Source of the DNA: Proales similis
Taxonomy: Eukaryota; Rotifera; Eurotatoria; Ploima; Proalidae
Assembly (NCBI GenBank): GCA_019059635.1
Contig: JAGVRJ010000008.1
Location: 1,302,001-1,366,000 of the forward strand
Direction: 5' to 3'
DNA length: 64,000 bases
Shown: piece after piece, positions 19,474-29,400 of the stretch
Position numbering within the stretch: position 1 is the stretch's first letter
How the letters are laid out: the number at the start of each line of letters is the position of its first letter
Notes under the pieces: model-generated
The model's input: only the letters and a program-made list of their open reading frames with translations
Databases searched by the model: none
Told to the model about the DNA's origin: nothing
Translations under genes and position numbers: made by a program

Positions 19474-21768
19474 ATGCTGGTAAACAAGATTTTTATCGCC
19501 TTGTTCTATGTGGCTTTTGTTCAATTTAGTGTCGTACTTGGCCGTGAGGCAAACAATTCAGCGGGCGCGGATTGTCAGATATGGATTAAGAGCATAAGGG
19601 ATGAACCCATGGCTGAAGATAAACTAAAAAAGCTCAACAACACGGCTCAGAGATGCCGATCAGAATCAGCACTAGATTTTAATTACATAAGAATAGGCAA
19701 AAATGAGCCGGGAGGCGAAAGACTAAACGACCTCTCTGAACACCTAAATCTTTTACTCCTCTCACAGTCCAAAATGGCGAGGATTAGCATTCAAATCGTT
19801 GAAGCAGCTGGAATATCAGTCGACTTGGTGTTACCACATTTACAATCTGAGACAGAACCTACTATCCGGTTCTTTTTGAGTCATTTCAGGCTCTTGCACA
19901 AAAACGGCAGCAAAGTGGCGGACTGTTCGTCTGGCCTGTCAGAGACAAGTCTATTCGGCACTGAGCGGCATATAGTTCTCGGCCTGGAAAGAAAAATCAA
20001 GTATGACGCAAACACGTGTCAACAAATTTTCAATAAAGCTCTCATATATGAATTGAAAATAACCGACGTTATCGATTCGATGGTGAAACGCAACGTACTG
20101 ACATTTGCTCCGACAAATCAGACACTCAATTGCAGTGTTGATTCGTTCGTCTTAATGGGTTATGAAATCAAATTGAATTCTCTTCTTGTTCCACAAGCTA
20201 TATTCGCCAAAACCAGAATTTTATACATATTTGGCATTGTCGATTCATTCGAGGCCAGTACATTGGAGCATGTAACGGTGAGCTTTATTTTTTTGGCCAT
20301 ATCTCGATTCAAGCGATTGTTTCACAATAATCCGAACTGGTTGGACAAAGCAAATCAGAGGGCAACAGATAAAGCATTGATGGTCGATATAAAGGGTTCT
20401 GCAACTAACAACCCAGTGTACTCATTCGAAGCTCACATTGACTACCTAAGTGAGTTGGAGTCCAAAAGAGAAAATCCGTTCGAAGACTCCTCATTCTGCA
20501 TATTCTACAGAATCGAGCAAAAATCATTGAACGTCAAGTTTTTTGGCATTATGATCGAAAAGTTGGCACAGAGCAATTGCACTTGTCTCTTGTTTTGGCT
20601 TTTCAACCGCCATTGGTCACAAACAGACTTTTCAGCTTATTACTACTCCGACCTGGGCCTGTGTGAACGAGATAGAGCCAAACTGAAAGTGCGCTGCGAT
20701 TTCGAAAAAATGGCCCAGAGATGCTCGATCGAAACAGTCGAGCATCTGAACTACCGGACCTTCTACGACACCATTCTGGATCTTGAGTTGTTCAAGTATC
20801 TAGCCGATGTATGGCTCGTACCTGTCACCAGTCTCGTGGGCATCATTTCCAACTATCTCGTGATAAGGACATTCCGCAGGATCCAGAGATCGCCCGAGTA
20901 TCGTCGAAACAAACTCACAGACAAGAGCAGGTTCATGTGGGATTACACGTACTACAACTCTTGGTTCATTCTGCTTCACGGCCTTTTATTCGCTTTCACA
21001 CCCTTGACCACTTGCATTGAAGTCGATGGCATCTACTGTTCTTCATTTATTTCCACCAGCCTCTATCGGCCTTTCTACCTGTTCGTCGAAAGCTACTTGG
21101 GCAACACATTCAGACTGGCTGCGAACATGAGCAGCACTCTGTTTGTGCTCTACCGTTTCTCATTGAACGCCGATCGATTTAAGCGCTTTCGTGAGCTCAA
21201 ACCCAAAGTCTCTTTGCTTGGTATAATTTTTTTTTCTTTGACGATAAGCGTGGTCACCTTGTTTGGAAACGAGAAATTCTCTGTCCTGGAATTATCAGAC
21301 GAATTTTCCAATTACTTGCTCGAAACTGAAATTCCAGTTCTCTTGGCCGGTGTGCTGGTCAAGGTTGCCTACTTTGCGAACAAACTCGCCGGAACAACTC
21401 TCTTCACTCTGTTGAACATGTTTATTGACTTGAGACTTTTGTACATCCTCCGCACTAAAAATAGCCAAAGACCCAAAGAAGAGGCCGAGAACCGCATCAC
21501 TAAAATGATCATAATCAACGGCCTCTTCTCTTTTCTGTTTCGCCTGCCCGAAATGATCTCTGTCTGCTTGCTGATTGCGTTCTATTTCGACCAGTTCTAT
21601 TTTCCAACCTGCTTACTAACTGATCAACGTTATCATTCCGTTTGTCCGATGCTATTGTCTATTTCGCGACTATTACTCACAATCAGCTACCTGGAGAATC
21701 TTGTGCTGCTCTATCTATTCAATCCGGGCTTTCGCAAAAGCTTCTCTTTAGCTTCTCTCCAATCTTAA
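19474..21768 (+). CDS. 7TM receptor with LRR-like ectodomain, main subfamily
   Basis: Intronless, 764 residues from the ATG at 19474 (MLVNKIFIALFYVAFVQF signal peptide); the frame upstream begins only with TTG. The ectodomain is more divergent than most: GEAGG-type motifs are replaced by GKNEPGGERLNDLSEHLNLL, and the repeat segment reads LMGYEIKLNSLLVPQAIF. The CTCLLFW cap, CIEVDGIYC loop, VLYRFS, LFRLPEM and LYLFNPGFRKSF are kept. Pieces of this gene's ectodomain occur as relics at 35640-35697 and 49600-49892, each fused to antisense DNA of another receptor type. It lies head-to-head with the receptor at 16293 and is followed by a convergent sulfotransferase gene. Confidence 0.9.
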   Translation: MLVNKIFIALFYVAFVQFSVVLGREANNSAGADCQIWIKSIRDEPMAEDKLKKLNNTAQRCRSESALDFNYIRIGKNEPGGERLNDLSEHLNLLLLSQSKMARISIQIVEAAGISVDLVLPHLQSETEPTIRFFLSHFRLLHKNGSKVADCSSGLSETSLFGTERHIVLGLERKIKYDANTCQQIFNKALIYELKITDVIDSMVKRNVLTFAPTNQTLNCSVDSFVLMGYEIKLNSLLVPQAIFAKTRILYIFGIVDSFEASTLEHVTVSFIFLAISRFKRLFHNNPNWLDKANQRATDKALMVDIKGSATNNPVYSFEAHIDYLSELESKRENPFEDSSFCIFYRIEQKSLNVKFFGIMIEKLAQSNCTCLLFWLFNRHWSQTDFSAYYYSDLGLCERDRAKLKVRCDFEKMAQRCSIETVEHLNYRTFYDTILDLELFKYLADVWLVPVTSLVGIISNYLVIRTFRRIQRSPEYRRNKLTDKSRFMWDYTYYNSWFILLHGLLFAFTPLTTCIEVDGIYCSSFISTSLYRPFYLFVESYLGNTFRLAANMSSTLFVLYRFSLNADRFKRFRELKPKVSLLGIIFFSLTISVVTLFGNEKFSVLELSDEFSNYLLETEIPVLLAGVLVKVAYFANKLAGTTLFTLLNMFIDLRLLYILRTKNSQRPKEEAENRITKMIIINGLFSFLFRLPEMISVCLLIAFYFDQFYFPTCLLTDQRYHSVCPMLLSISRLLLTISYLENLVLLYLFNPGFRKSFSLASLQS

Positions 21769-21849
21769 TTTTCGCACGCATTTGCTCGCATAAATGGCTG
21801 TCTATGTGTGTTGAGGACAAACTGGGCAAAAGTTTGATTGGATTTTTTT

Positions 21850-23590
21850 TTTCATTCAGGTTTTTTCTTCTGTCAAGTACCAGTCCAAATAAAAGAATAA
21901 AAATCTCAGAAATATCTATAGCGCTGGCCAGTCAGATTCGAAAGCTTTTCTATGTGCGGCCTGAAATATGTTTGGAGACGTCGTATACCGGCCGGAGAAA
22001 ACTTGAACGCATGCGATCGGCCTTTGTCTTTGCCCAAGCAGCTCGGTATTCCTCCATCCTGGAAGCAGTAGAATCCTTTTTCGGCCGCATAGACGAAGTT
22101 GCTTTTGTCTATGATTACAGGCAGACGAAGGAAGCGCTGCGCCTCTTCGATTGGTACCCAAGGCTCTCGCTTGAGCAGCTCGCCGTCGACCACATGCAGC
22201 TGCTCGGACGGGAATAGCTCGAGGACGTTGCGCACTATCTCGTCGTAATGGCCGCGACTCAGCAGTGAACTGATTCTGCGATCCGGGTCTTTGTGAAGCG
22301 GCGCCTCGAACGAGTCAAAATAAGGGTCCTCGGCCAAACGCGTGAAAACCTCGGCATCGGTCTGATTCGACTCGATCAGCTGGTAAAAAGCGTTGAGAGT
22401 GCTCGCCGCCCCTTTTTGAGTACTTATAGTCTTAAAATGAGTCATGGCCGACTCAACTCGTCTGACTGGATCGCACACAACCAGAATGAGCTTCATAAAC
22501 GGGCTGATCTCTATTATTTCTTTTAGGCGTTGTCTTTGGCTGTATTCCGGTGATTTCTCGATCAAGATCAAATGCGGCTGTCGCATGTAAGCGTCATAAT
22601 CGATCCTGGGCATCTTGGAAAGGTAAACTCGATTGAAATCCTCGAAATGCCTGCCGTAGTGGAAGAAGGGCACTTCCTCTTGTTCCGGAGCCAGCACTTG
22701 TGGATGTTTGGTGAGAAAGAACCGGAAAGTGCCGGTGCCGCACTTTTGGGCGCCGATTATTATTGTGTTCGGGTAGAGCTGAACAGTTCTCTTCAGAGGC
22801 CGATAATAATAATAAGGCATTTTGGCCAAGTGTCTAGTTAACGCAATATTTCTAGTGAACTTGTTCGTTGTCGTGAAGCCAACATCGATGCTCTTTGTGC
22901 CAATGCTTTTATTTTGGACTATTGTACTCTTACTATTCGCAAGGCTTCTCGGCTTTAAACGGTGGCCAACATCAAACATCAAAAACATTGATGGAGACAT
23001 TAGGACCACGCACGCAAGTGCGATAATTTTCAGCCGTCTTCTATAGAGCCCAATGCACTCAGCGACTTTGTTGCTGCGCATATTCAACAGACGAAATCAG
23101 TTCGTTGAAATTTTTTATTTCACTTTTGAAATAAGAAAATATTTCAGTTTGCCACAAATATCGATCTGTTCAGGCAGCATTCTTTTTGATAAATATCGAT
23201 TCGCCTTAATTTTCCTGTTGCTAACAAGGGCTGAGCTAGCGGTTTCTTGATTTACTTTAATCTCTGATGATTGAAGCGGAATTTGACATAAATCGAAGCG
23301 AGAGACGGAGAGTTCCAAAGAAAACAAACCAAAGCCAAACTCGCTTACTAACTGCGTATCCAAATCCACGCTTTTCTACTTTCCTTTTGGAAAAATTCAA
23401 TTATTCCGCCACTTGTTCAATTGCAATCTATTTTATGCAAATTTGCTAACGTTTTTTTTCTGTTTTCAACTGGTTGAGAAAGGAAAGTTAACCATGAGCT
23501 CTGAATATTTACGGGCGCAAGTCTAAGGTGACCTCAAATGACTCTTGCTTATTCTTCGCCTCAAGATCAAAGACTGGCTCTTCGAGTGCC
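21850..23590. repeat. segmental duplication, sulfotransferase block (copy 1)
   Basis: Matches about 40560-42310 in the same orientation. It includes the sulfotransferase, its upstream DNA and the end of an unidentified minus-strand gene. Both copies of the sulfotransferase frame are intact. Confidence 0.75.
21906..23081 (-). CDS. heparan sulfate sulfotransferase-like protein, copy 1
   Basis: Intronless, 391 residues from the ATG at 23081. A type II membrane topology is expected: a short N-tail, a hydrophobic anchor near residues 16-36, then a Golgi-luminal sulfotransferase domain. The PAPS 5'-phosphosulfate loop reads IIIGAQKCGTGTFRFFL (heparan sulfate N/3-O-sulfotransferase type); EEVPFF holds the expected catalytic Glu; IEKSPEY follows. 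The 3'-phosphate motif is VVCDPVRRVESAMTHF, with Cys where 3-O-sulfotransferases have Arg, but Ser eight residues later is kept. The C-terminus has GFYCF then CLGKDKGRSH, typical of the family. It is about 95% identical to the copy at 40617-41789. The exact sulfation position cannot be told from sequence. Confidence 0.88.
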   Translation of the reverse strand: MRSNKVAECIGLYRRRLKIIALACVVLMSPSMFLMFDVGHRLKPRSLANSKSTIVQNKSIGTKSIDVGFTTTNKFTRNIALTRHLAKMPYYYYRPLKRTVQLYPNTIIIGAQKCGTGTFRFFLTKHPQVLAPEQEEVPFFHYGRHFEDFNRVYLSKMPRIDYDAYMRQPHLILIEKSPEYSQRQRLKEIIEISPFMKLILVVCDPVRRVESAMTHFKTISTQKGAASTLNAFYQLIESNQTDAEVFTRLAEDPYFDSFEAPLHKDPDRRISSLLSRGHYDEIVRNVLELFPSEQLHVVDGELLKREPWVPIEEAQRFLRLPVIIDKSNFVYAAEKGFYCFQDGGIPSCLGKDKGRSHAFKFSPAGIRRLQTYFRPHIEKLSNLTGQRYRYF

Positions 23591-23891
23591 GTCACTACGT
23601 TCGGGCGTCCTACTCTCATGCTAGTATTTTATACTTTTCCTACTTTAAAAGTCGCATTTCATAATAATTTCTGTTCAAATCAAGTCTACAGTACTCGAAG
23701 CATTCGTCAACAGCCAAAATAAAGGATTGCAAGTGAATTTTTTATTCTTAGGGGCATTATCGCTATTGCTCTCACGGGTCTCAGGTTGTCGACATCGGCG
23801 ATTTCCTTAAGAATATGCTCCTGTTGGCCGATTGGCTGTTCTGCTTATGGCCCTTGCTTTTCTCAACCGATTCGAATAGTTGTAACCACAG
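23509..23891 (-). pseudogene. relic of unidentified gene, 3' end, interrupted
   Basis: On the minus strand the last codons read ALEEPVFDLEAKNKQESFEV then a stop at 23509-23511, closely matching the fragment at 42211-42652 downstream of the second sulfotransferase copy. In the other copy this exon is continuous. Here the more upstream part (LFESVEKSKGHKQNS, about 23818-23891) is separated by about 225 unrelated bases. I do not recognise the protein. Confidence 0.5.
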
Positions 23892-23970
23892 AGCGGCAAA
23901 TGAAAAATTGCTTGTCGATTTAAGGGGTTCTATCTATGAAACCACAATCGATTCCAATCAAAGCAAAAAC

Positions 23971-24065
23971 CTGCTCACTATCAGCTAACTTGAGAACTTC
24001 ATCTTGCTCTATCCATATAATCTGAACTTTCGAAAAAACTTCTCTCAATCTATTGCTTATTTAGT
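23971..24065 (+). pseudogene. receptor relic (TM7 and C-terminus)
   Basis: Translation gives LLTIS, a TAA stop, then LENFILLYPYNLNFRKNFSQ, matching receptor ends such as LLTISYLENLVLLYLFNPNF. Only about 30 codons of homology remain. Confidence 0.65.
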
Positions 24066-24179
24066 CATGGTCCCTGTTTAAAATGAGACTATTTCATTTT
24101 TATTAAACCAAAAAAAACTTGGAAATGCAACTAAAATAAATGCATCGTCTCTTTTTTGTTAATTAATTTGCCTATGAAA

Positions 24180-25669
24180 AACTGACCGAGAGTCAAAATG
24201 GCCAACTTCCTCTAGAGCTGCGGGCAAGTGCCTCTCCCAGTGCATCTCTCTTTCTCTCGCTATTTTCGATTCGCGCTCGCCGAAGGAGTGGAAAGGCGGC
24301 TTGCCCCTCACCGCCGCTCTCGTCGAGTGGCAGAGTGGCAAGCGCAGTCTCTACCGCTGCGGATACAAAGGCAAGGTAGGTGTCTCGCTGTCAGAAAGGA
24401 AGCGGCGCGCTCTTCACTTTTGTTCGGTCTAGCTCGACTTGTAATGTGTGGCGCCCTCCAAAGGAGGATATTACTACAAAGATCATCTTGAGCATCTCAC
24501 TTTATCCAAGCCACTGATTGTTATGAGATGCTCATTAGAACAAAAATTAACCTTAAAATCAATCCGCTTTTCAAATCGGAGGCCAAGTTGTCATCGATCT
24601 CCCTTTTGAGTCTGTTCTTAAACTTCAACGCGGACACGGCGAATGGATCGAGGACATGTTTGAAGTAAATTCGTATTCTGCTTGATTTCACAATTTTTAT
24701 TTATATTCTTGTTCTCTGTGCCAAGTGCTTGGGTTCGATTGGAACTTGAGCACTTGAACACTTGAGCACGGCCGCGTTGCTGCTCAAGCGAGGAGCAGAT
24801 CCAGAGATTGAGGTGAGTGACCGAAACCGAGAAGAGAGGTGGCTGCCGCTTCTAATTCTTGACGAGGACGGCGATCGAGCAGTGCATCATGCAGCACTGG
24901 GCAACGAGGCCTAGCTTATTGAACTGCTCGCGGCTTGTGCCGATCTGAACGCGCGAAATAAAAAGCTGCAGACGGCTCTTCATATGGCGGCCGGCAAAGG
25001 GCGATTTGAAGCAGCGCAGGTGCTCATCACTGCGGGTGTTGATCTGAACGTTCAGGATTCGGAAGGCGATACTCCGCTGCATGATGCAATATCGCAGAAA
25101 GCAGAGCAACTGCTTCGGCTCTTGGTCGATTATGGTGCCGATTTAGCCATCAGCAACAGCGCCGACTTCAATTGTCTTCATTGGGCCTGTTTGCTTGGCT
25201 GTGTAGATTCGTTGCGTGTGAGAAGAAACCATCGGAGTCCGATATTCTCAATAAGCCATAGTCTGACGGCTACACAGCTCTGCACTTGGCCTGCCTCAAC
25301 AATCATGCGTCAGTGGCGAAGCTACTCCTCGACTCGGCAAGCGACGTCGAAGTGAACGCGGTGAATGAAAACGGACAAAAGCCGGTTCACTTGGCAGTTG
25401 AGCGTCTCAATCGCCAAGTTGTAGCCGTCCTGCTCGATTCCGAGCATTCTGTCGAACTGGACAAGCAAGACAGTGAGGGCAACACAACGCTGCATTTTTT
25501 GATGCGAAACCTCGCTCTGCAAAAAGCCAAATGTGAAGTGATGCGAAATCGGTTTTCAATTCTCAAAGATCAAATTCAATTAGTCCGAGACATATTTGAG
25601 CTCCTAATCAAAAACGGAGCTTTTTTGGCAATTAACTTGGACCAAAGCGTTCAAGACAATGTGGCCTAA
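24180..25669 (+). pseudogene. mind bomb (MIB E3 ubiquitin ligase)-like pseudogene
   Basis: Two parts of a MIB protein are recognisable. At 24262-24660 is a MIB/HERC2-type domain: VEWQSGKRSLYRCGYKGK, a short GTAGGT...CTAG intron, then LDL, stop, CVAPSKGGYYYKDHLEHL, and further on QIGGQVVIDLPFESVLKLQ. At 24770-25669 are ankyrin repeats: AALLLKRGADPEIE, DEDGDRAVHHAALGNEA, a TAG stop (24912-24914), LNARNKKLQTALHMAAGKGR, QDSEGDTPLHDAI; the frame then changes near 25215 and continues as DGYTALHLACLNNHASVAKL. About 200 residues between the parts and the C-terminal RING fingers are missing. Two stops, a frame change and a large deletion argue for a dead copy. In animals MIB ubiquitinates Notch ligands. 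Confidence 0.75.
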
Positions 25670-25712
25670 TTGTAAAAGTGAGAACACTTCTCACTTAATT
25701 CCAATCTCCGTT

Positions 25713-25905
25713 TTAGCCGTTTTCTTTGTCGTTTTGATTTTTTCTCGCTTTTATTTCGACTCTTGTCTTGGTCCAATTGTACAAGGTGGCACAAATTTTG
25801 CAATTACAATAAATACAATAAAAGACGTTTTCTATCTAATGATTTTGATTAGAACAATGGCCAATTTGGTCATGCTCTGAATTGATCTGCAGCAGCGACT
25901 TGACT
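25713..25905 (-). pseudogene. relic of the 3' end of the small membrane-protein gene
   Basis: Very similar to 35043-35200: the tract CTTTATTTCGACTCTTGTCT and the following 80 bases match, including the minus-strand AATAAA and a trace of the last codons (LAIVLIKI). The rest of the coding sequence is lost. The intact relative is at 35137-35667. Confidence 0.6.
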
Positions 25906-26348
25906 TTGCCAACTTGAATTAAAAGTTCATTTCATGGTTTCTTACGACAACATGCATCGACTAACGACTAAATCAAATCAACGAGGTTTCGATAATAAAA
26001 CTTAACTGGATAGAGACAGTCAGTGGCCCGGAGCTGAACAGAGGACTGCTTCTTTCGCTCAAATTCCTCTCGTAACCATCCAATTAGGATGCAAGCAGCC
26101 AGTCAATTTTTGAGAGAAAGAAGAAAAATAAAAAAACAAGACGCAGACTCATGTCACTCAACAGCTAGACAGGTTCGGCATTTAAAGTAAGAATTGGTAA
26201 AAGCTGTCGAGTTGCTTTCTATTTGACCCAAAGCCAAACAGAAAATTATTGCTGGTTTGCTGCTTCAACCTGCCTGCTTATTGGCAAGAAGATTGATTGC
26301 TAGGGGGGAAAACATTTTCGCCGAATGCTGCATTGGTTAACCAACAAG
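25906..26348. other. intergenic region upstream of the polycystin gene
   Basis: No open frame or relic recognised. Ends at the polycystin TATA box. Confidence 0.4.
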
Positions 26349-26355
26349 TATAAAA
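26349..26355 (+). promoter_or_regulatory. TATA box TATAAAA
   Basis: TATAAAA about 104 bases before the first ATG of the polycystin-1-like gene (26459). A plausible core promoter. Confidence 0.5.
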
Positions 26356-26458
26356 GCCAGCACCTTTTGAGCTTCATTTTTAGTTTGCTTTTTATAGTTT
26401 CATTTGATTTACATATATTCTGACATCAACTTGTCGACTCGGTCGGATTCGTCCTATT

Positions 26459-29400
26459 ATGATTGCCTTGTGGCTTACCTGGACCTCCTTTTGCGGACTA
26501 GTCTGGGCAAACTCTTACTGTAAAAAGCTCGTTTATTTGCCATTTGAAAAACTTTCCTACAATTTCGCCCGATTTTAGCGTATTCAACAATGGGCTGCCA
26601 TCTGACTTACGAAACTCCGAGCGAAATTTTATTAACAAGTCGGTTTTTTGCCACATATGAGAGTTGTTCTGATATTTGCACAATTTACAAGGCCGGAATC
26701 GCCTATTTAAACAGCAGGTAAGTATTTTATTTCAAGAAAAACTCAAAACCCAATTGGCAAATTCCTGTCAACAAGCTCTTCATGTCAATGCGCTTATTCT
26801 TTGGCCGAAATCTACCAGATCCCATCTTCATTCTGTAGCCTCCCATGCAATAAAAAAGCATCCCAATCATGTGCTGGACCAAAAACAAGTCCCCGAAGTG
26901 TCTTCAAATGTAAGATTCTAATTAAAACTCAATTATCGGTTCAACTTAGTCTTCAGCCATCGATACAGCAAACGAAAGTTTGGGCTGCATGGTGTTCAAT
27001 AATGTTATGGCAGTGTTGTCAAACTTGACAACTGATGAAGTATCGCCCAGTTCTTGCATAGAATATTGTGATTTGATAAATAGCACTTATGCAATGCTCA
27101 CATTGGGCAGGTAAGGCAGTTCGCGTTCAACGTTGCTCATATTTGTCCTGAGTCTTTCTGCTTCTAGTATTTGCGAGTGCACTGACACCCTTGATACAGC
27201 GATTCTTCATCCAAATCAGTCCAAATGTGACTTGCCCTGTAAAGGGTTTCCTACAGAAATGTGTGGAGGAGGGTTGGTCACACCAGGAATGGTACTTTCA
27301 ATACAATGTGAGTCCTAAATAATTTTCGCAGCAATTGCTTGAAAACCGAAATTTTAAATTATTTTCATTTAAAGATAGCGAGTCCTTTCAACTTGACGAT
27401 TGGAATAGCACTCTTTTATTCAAGGGATGTTATCCTAAAATAGACGAAAATTCATACAATCATTATACACAAACTGAGGTGCTGGAGCATTGCGCTCGTA
27501 TTTGCCGAAATTCACCTTTTTTTACTCTTGCTTATACTAAAAAGTTCAAGTAAGATTAAAATTGAATTGATATTGATTTGCTTAATATGAGCCTGGATTA
27601 AGGGTTTGCACGTGCACTACAAAAATCGATATCCTTAACCATTTTGAATGTGAAAATCCCTGCAATGAAGAAGGCATATGCTCCTATATTGATCATTATC
27701 CAATTTTTATGTCAAAAGGTATTTGCCTAAATTTCAAGCAATTAAATGAAATCTTATATTCTCTAAAGGAATGGATGTTATCTTCGAGTGCCCACCAAGG
27801 TCACTGATAAGAAGAAAAACCGGCTGCATCGCCTATCCAAGAACTTTCAACCAAACAGGAAATATACGGTTCTATTATGGTTTAGGGTCCCATTCAGCTA
27901 TTTATCGATCCAACGATCCGATTGAACTTCCCGTCATTTACGAGCAACCCGGGATTTATGAAATATTTGCCATAATCCCGCAAAACGGCTGGAGTTTTAG
28001 TTCTGCTTACATAAAACTTATGGTGGATTTTGGTAAATATACAAGTTTTTAGCAAATTTATAGCCAAATCTGAGAAAATTGTGAAAATTGAAAACAAATC
28101 AAGATGTCGAGACATTTTTATCTGCTTCTGAGACCATGGATACATCGAATGCGTCAACGCTGGTCATCGCTACCTACACTTGCTTTGAACTTGTTTCCGT
28201 TTTCGTCGACTTTGGAGACGGCTTCACTCAAGCGTACGATTCGATCAACAGTGTGATTGAGGCGAACAAGGCGTATGCGATGCCGGGCACATATGTGATT
28301 CGGGTGAAGCATCCGTTGAGAGACGAGGAGCTCAATCACACTGTGACGGTGACTGGGCCGCCTTCTTGTGCCCCACCTGATGTCAACATCCAGGCCAAGC
28401 AGAACTTTAGCTTCGCAGCCCCATTTAAGAGATCTGACTGGTTGATCATGAACGGCCTCGTCATGTTCCAGTGCGCGCTGTCATTCACTCACACAAAATC
28501 GTGGAGAATGTGGCTAGTGAATGAGATGACTGGAGAACGACAAATGGCAATAGACCTATCGGTCTACCCTTCTTCTTCAACGTCGGAACTTGTCCTGCCA
28601 CCGAACTCATTTGATTATGGAAAATATGAATTGGTGTTTGCAGTGGAGATGACTTTCACTCAGGAAGGACTAGCCAAGAACGAGAAAAGAGAAGCGGCCG
28701 CATTTGTGAAAATCATTCCTTCTGATCTATTCCTCTCTGCCTTTGCCGGAGGAGCCATTCTGATTGAAATCGGAAACGCCCAGTCACTCAAGCTGAATCC
28801 AGGACTCCATTCTGTCGATCTCGACCGACTCATCAATCCATCCAACCTCAGCTATTCGTTCTTTTGTCAAGTCGGGACCTCGGACATGACTGGAATTGAA
28901 ATGAATCTCATTTTGGCCAGCCTGATTTCGCCTCCCAATGTGCATCATGTGCCTGGCCCTATCGGTCAACAGTGCTTCACTACAGCAGACGTCGAGGAGC
29001 AGAGCAACAGCCATCTGGTGATAAAAGCTGAAGCGTTGCAGAGCGATCGATTCTATCGATTCGCAATTGTCACTCTGCATGACGGAAGAGAGTTCGAGCA
29101 GGAGGTGCAAGTGCATGTCCAGTCTGTGGAACAAAAGCTAATCGTGACGATCAAGTGCCGCCTCAATGGAACTTGTCACCAAACAAAGTCTTTTCAAATC
29201 ATCAATCCAACATCGCCACTTGCCTTGGAAACAGTTTGCGTAAGTGGCTGTGACACGGCTGACGTTGAGTTTGCTTTGTCCGTGTACAAAGGCGAGGGTG
29301 ACTGGGACGCTTTGACATGGGCCCAGGTCGCCAATCAAGACCTGTATGTGAGCGGTGCCAACAGTTCTGAGCCAGTGATAAGCAAAAAGCTTTTCGATGA

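Noticed and set aside
21906-23081. Calling the sulfotransferase a dead enzyme because of the Arg-to-Cys change
   Set aside because: Related N-sulfotransferases also lack Arg at this site; the rest of the domain and both duplicate frames are preserved.
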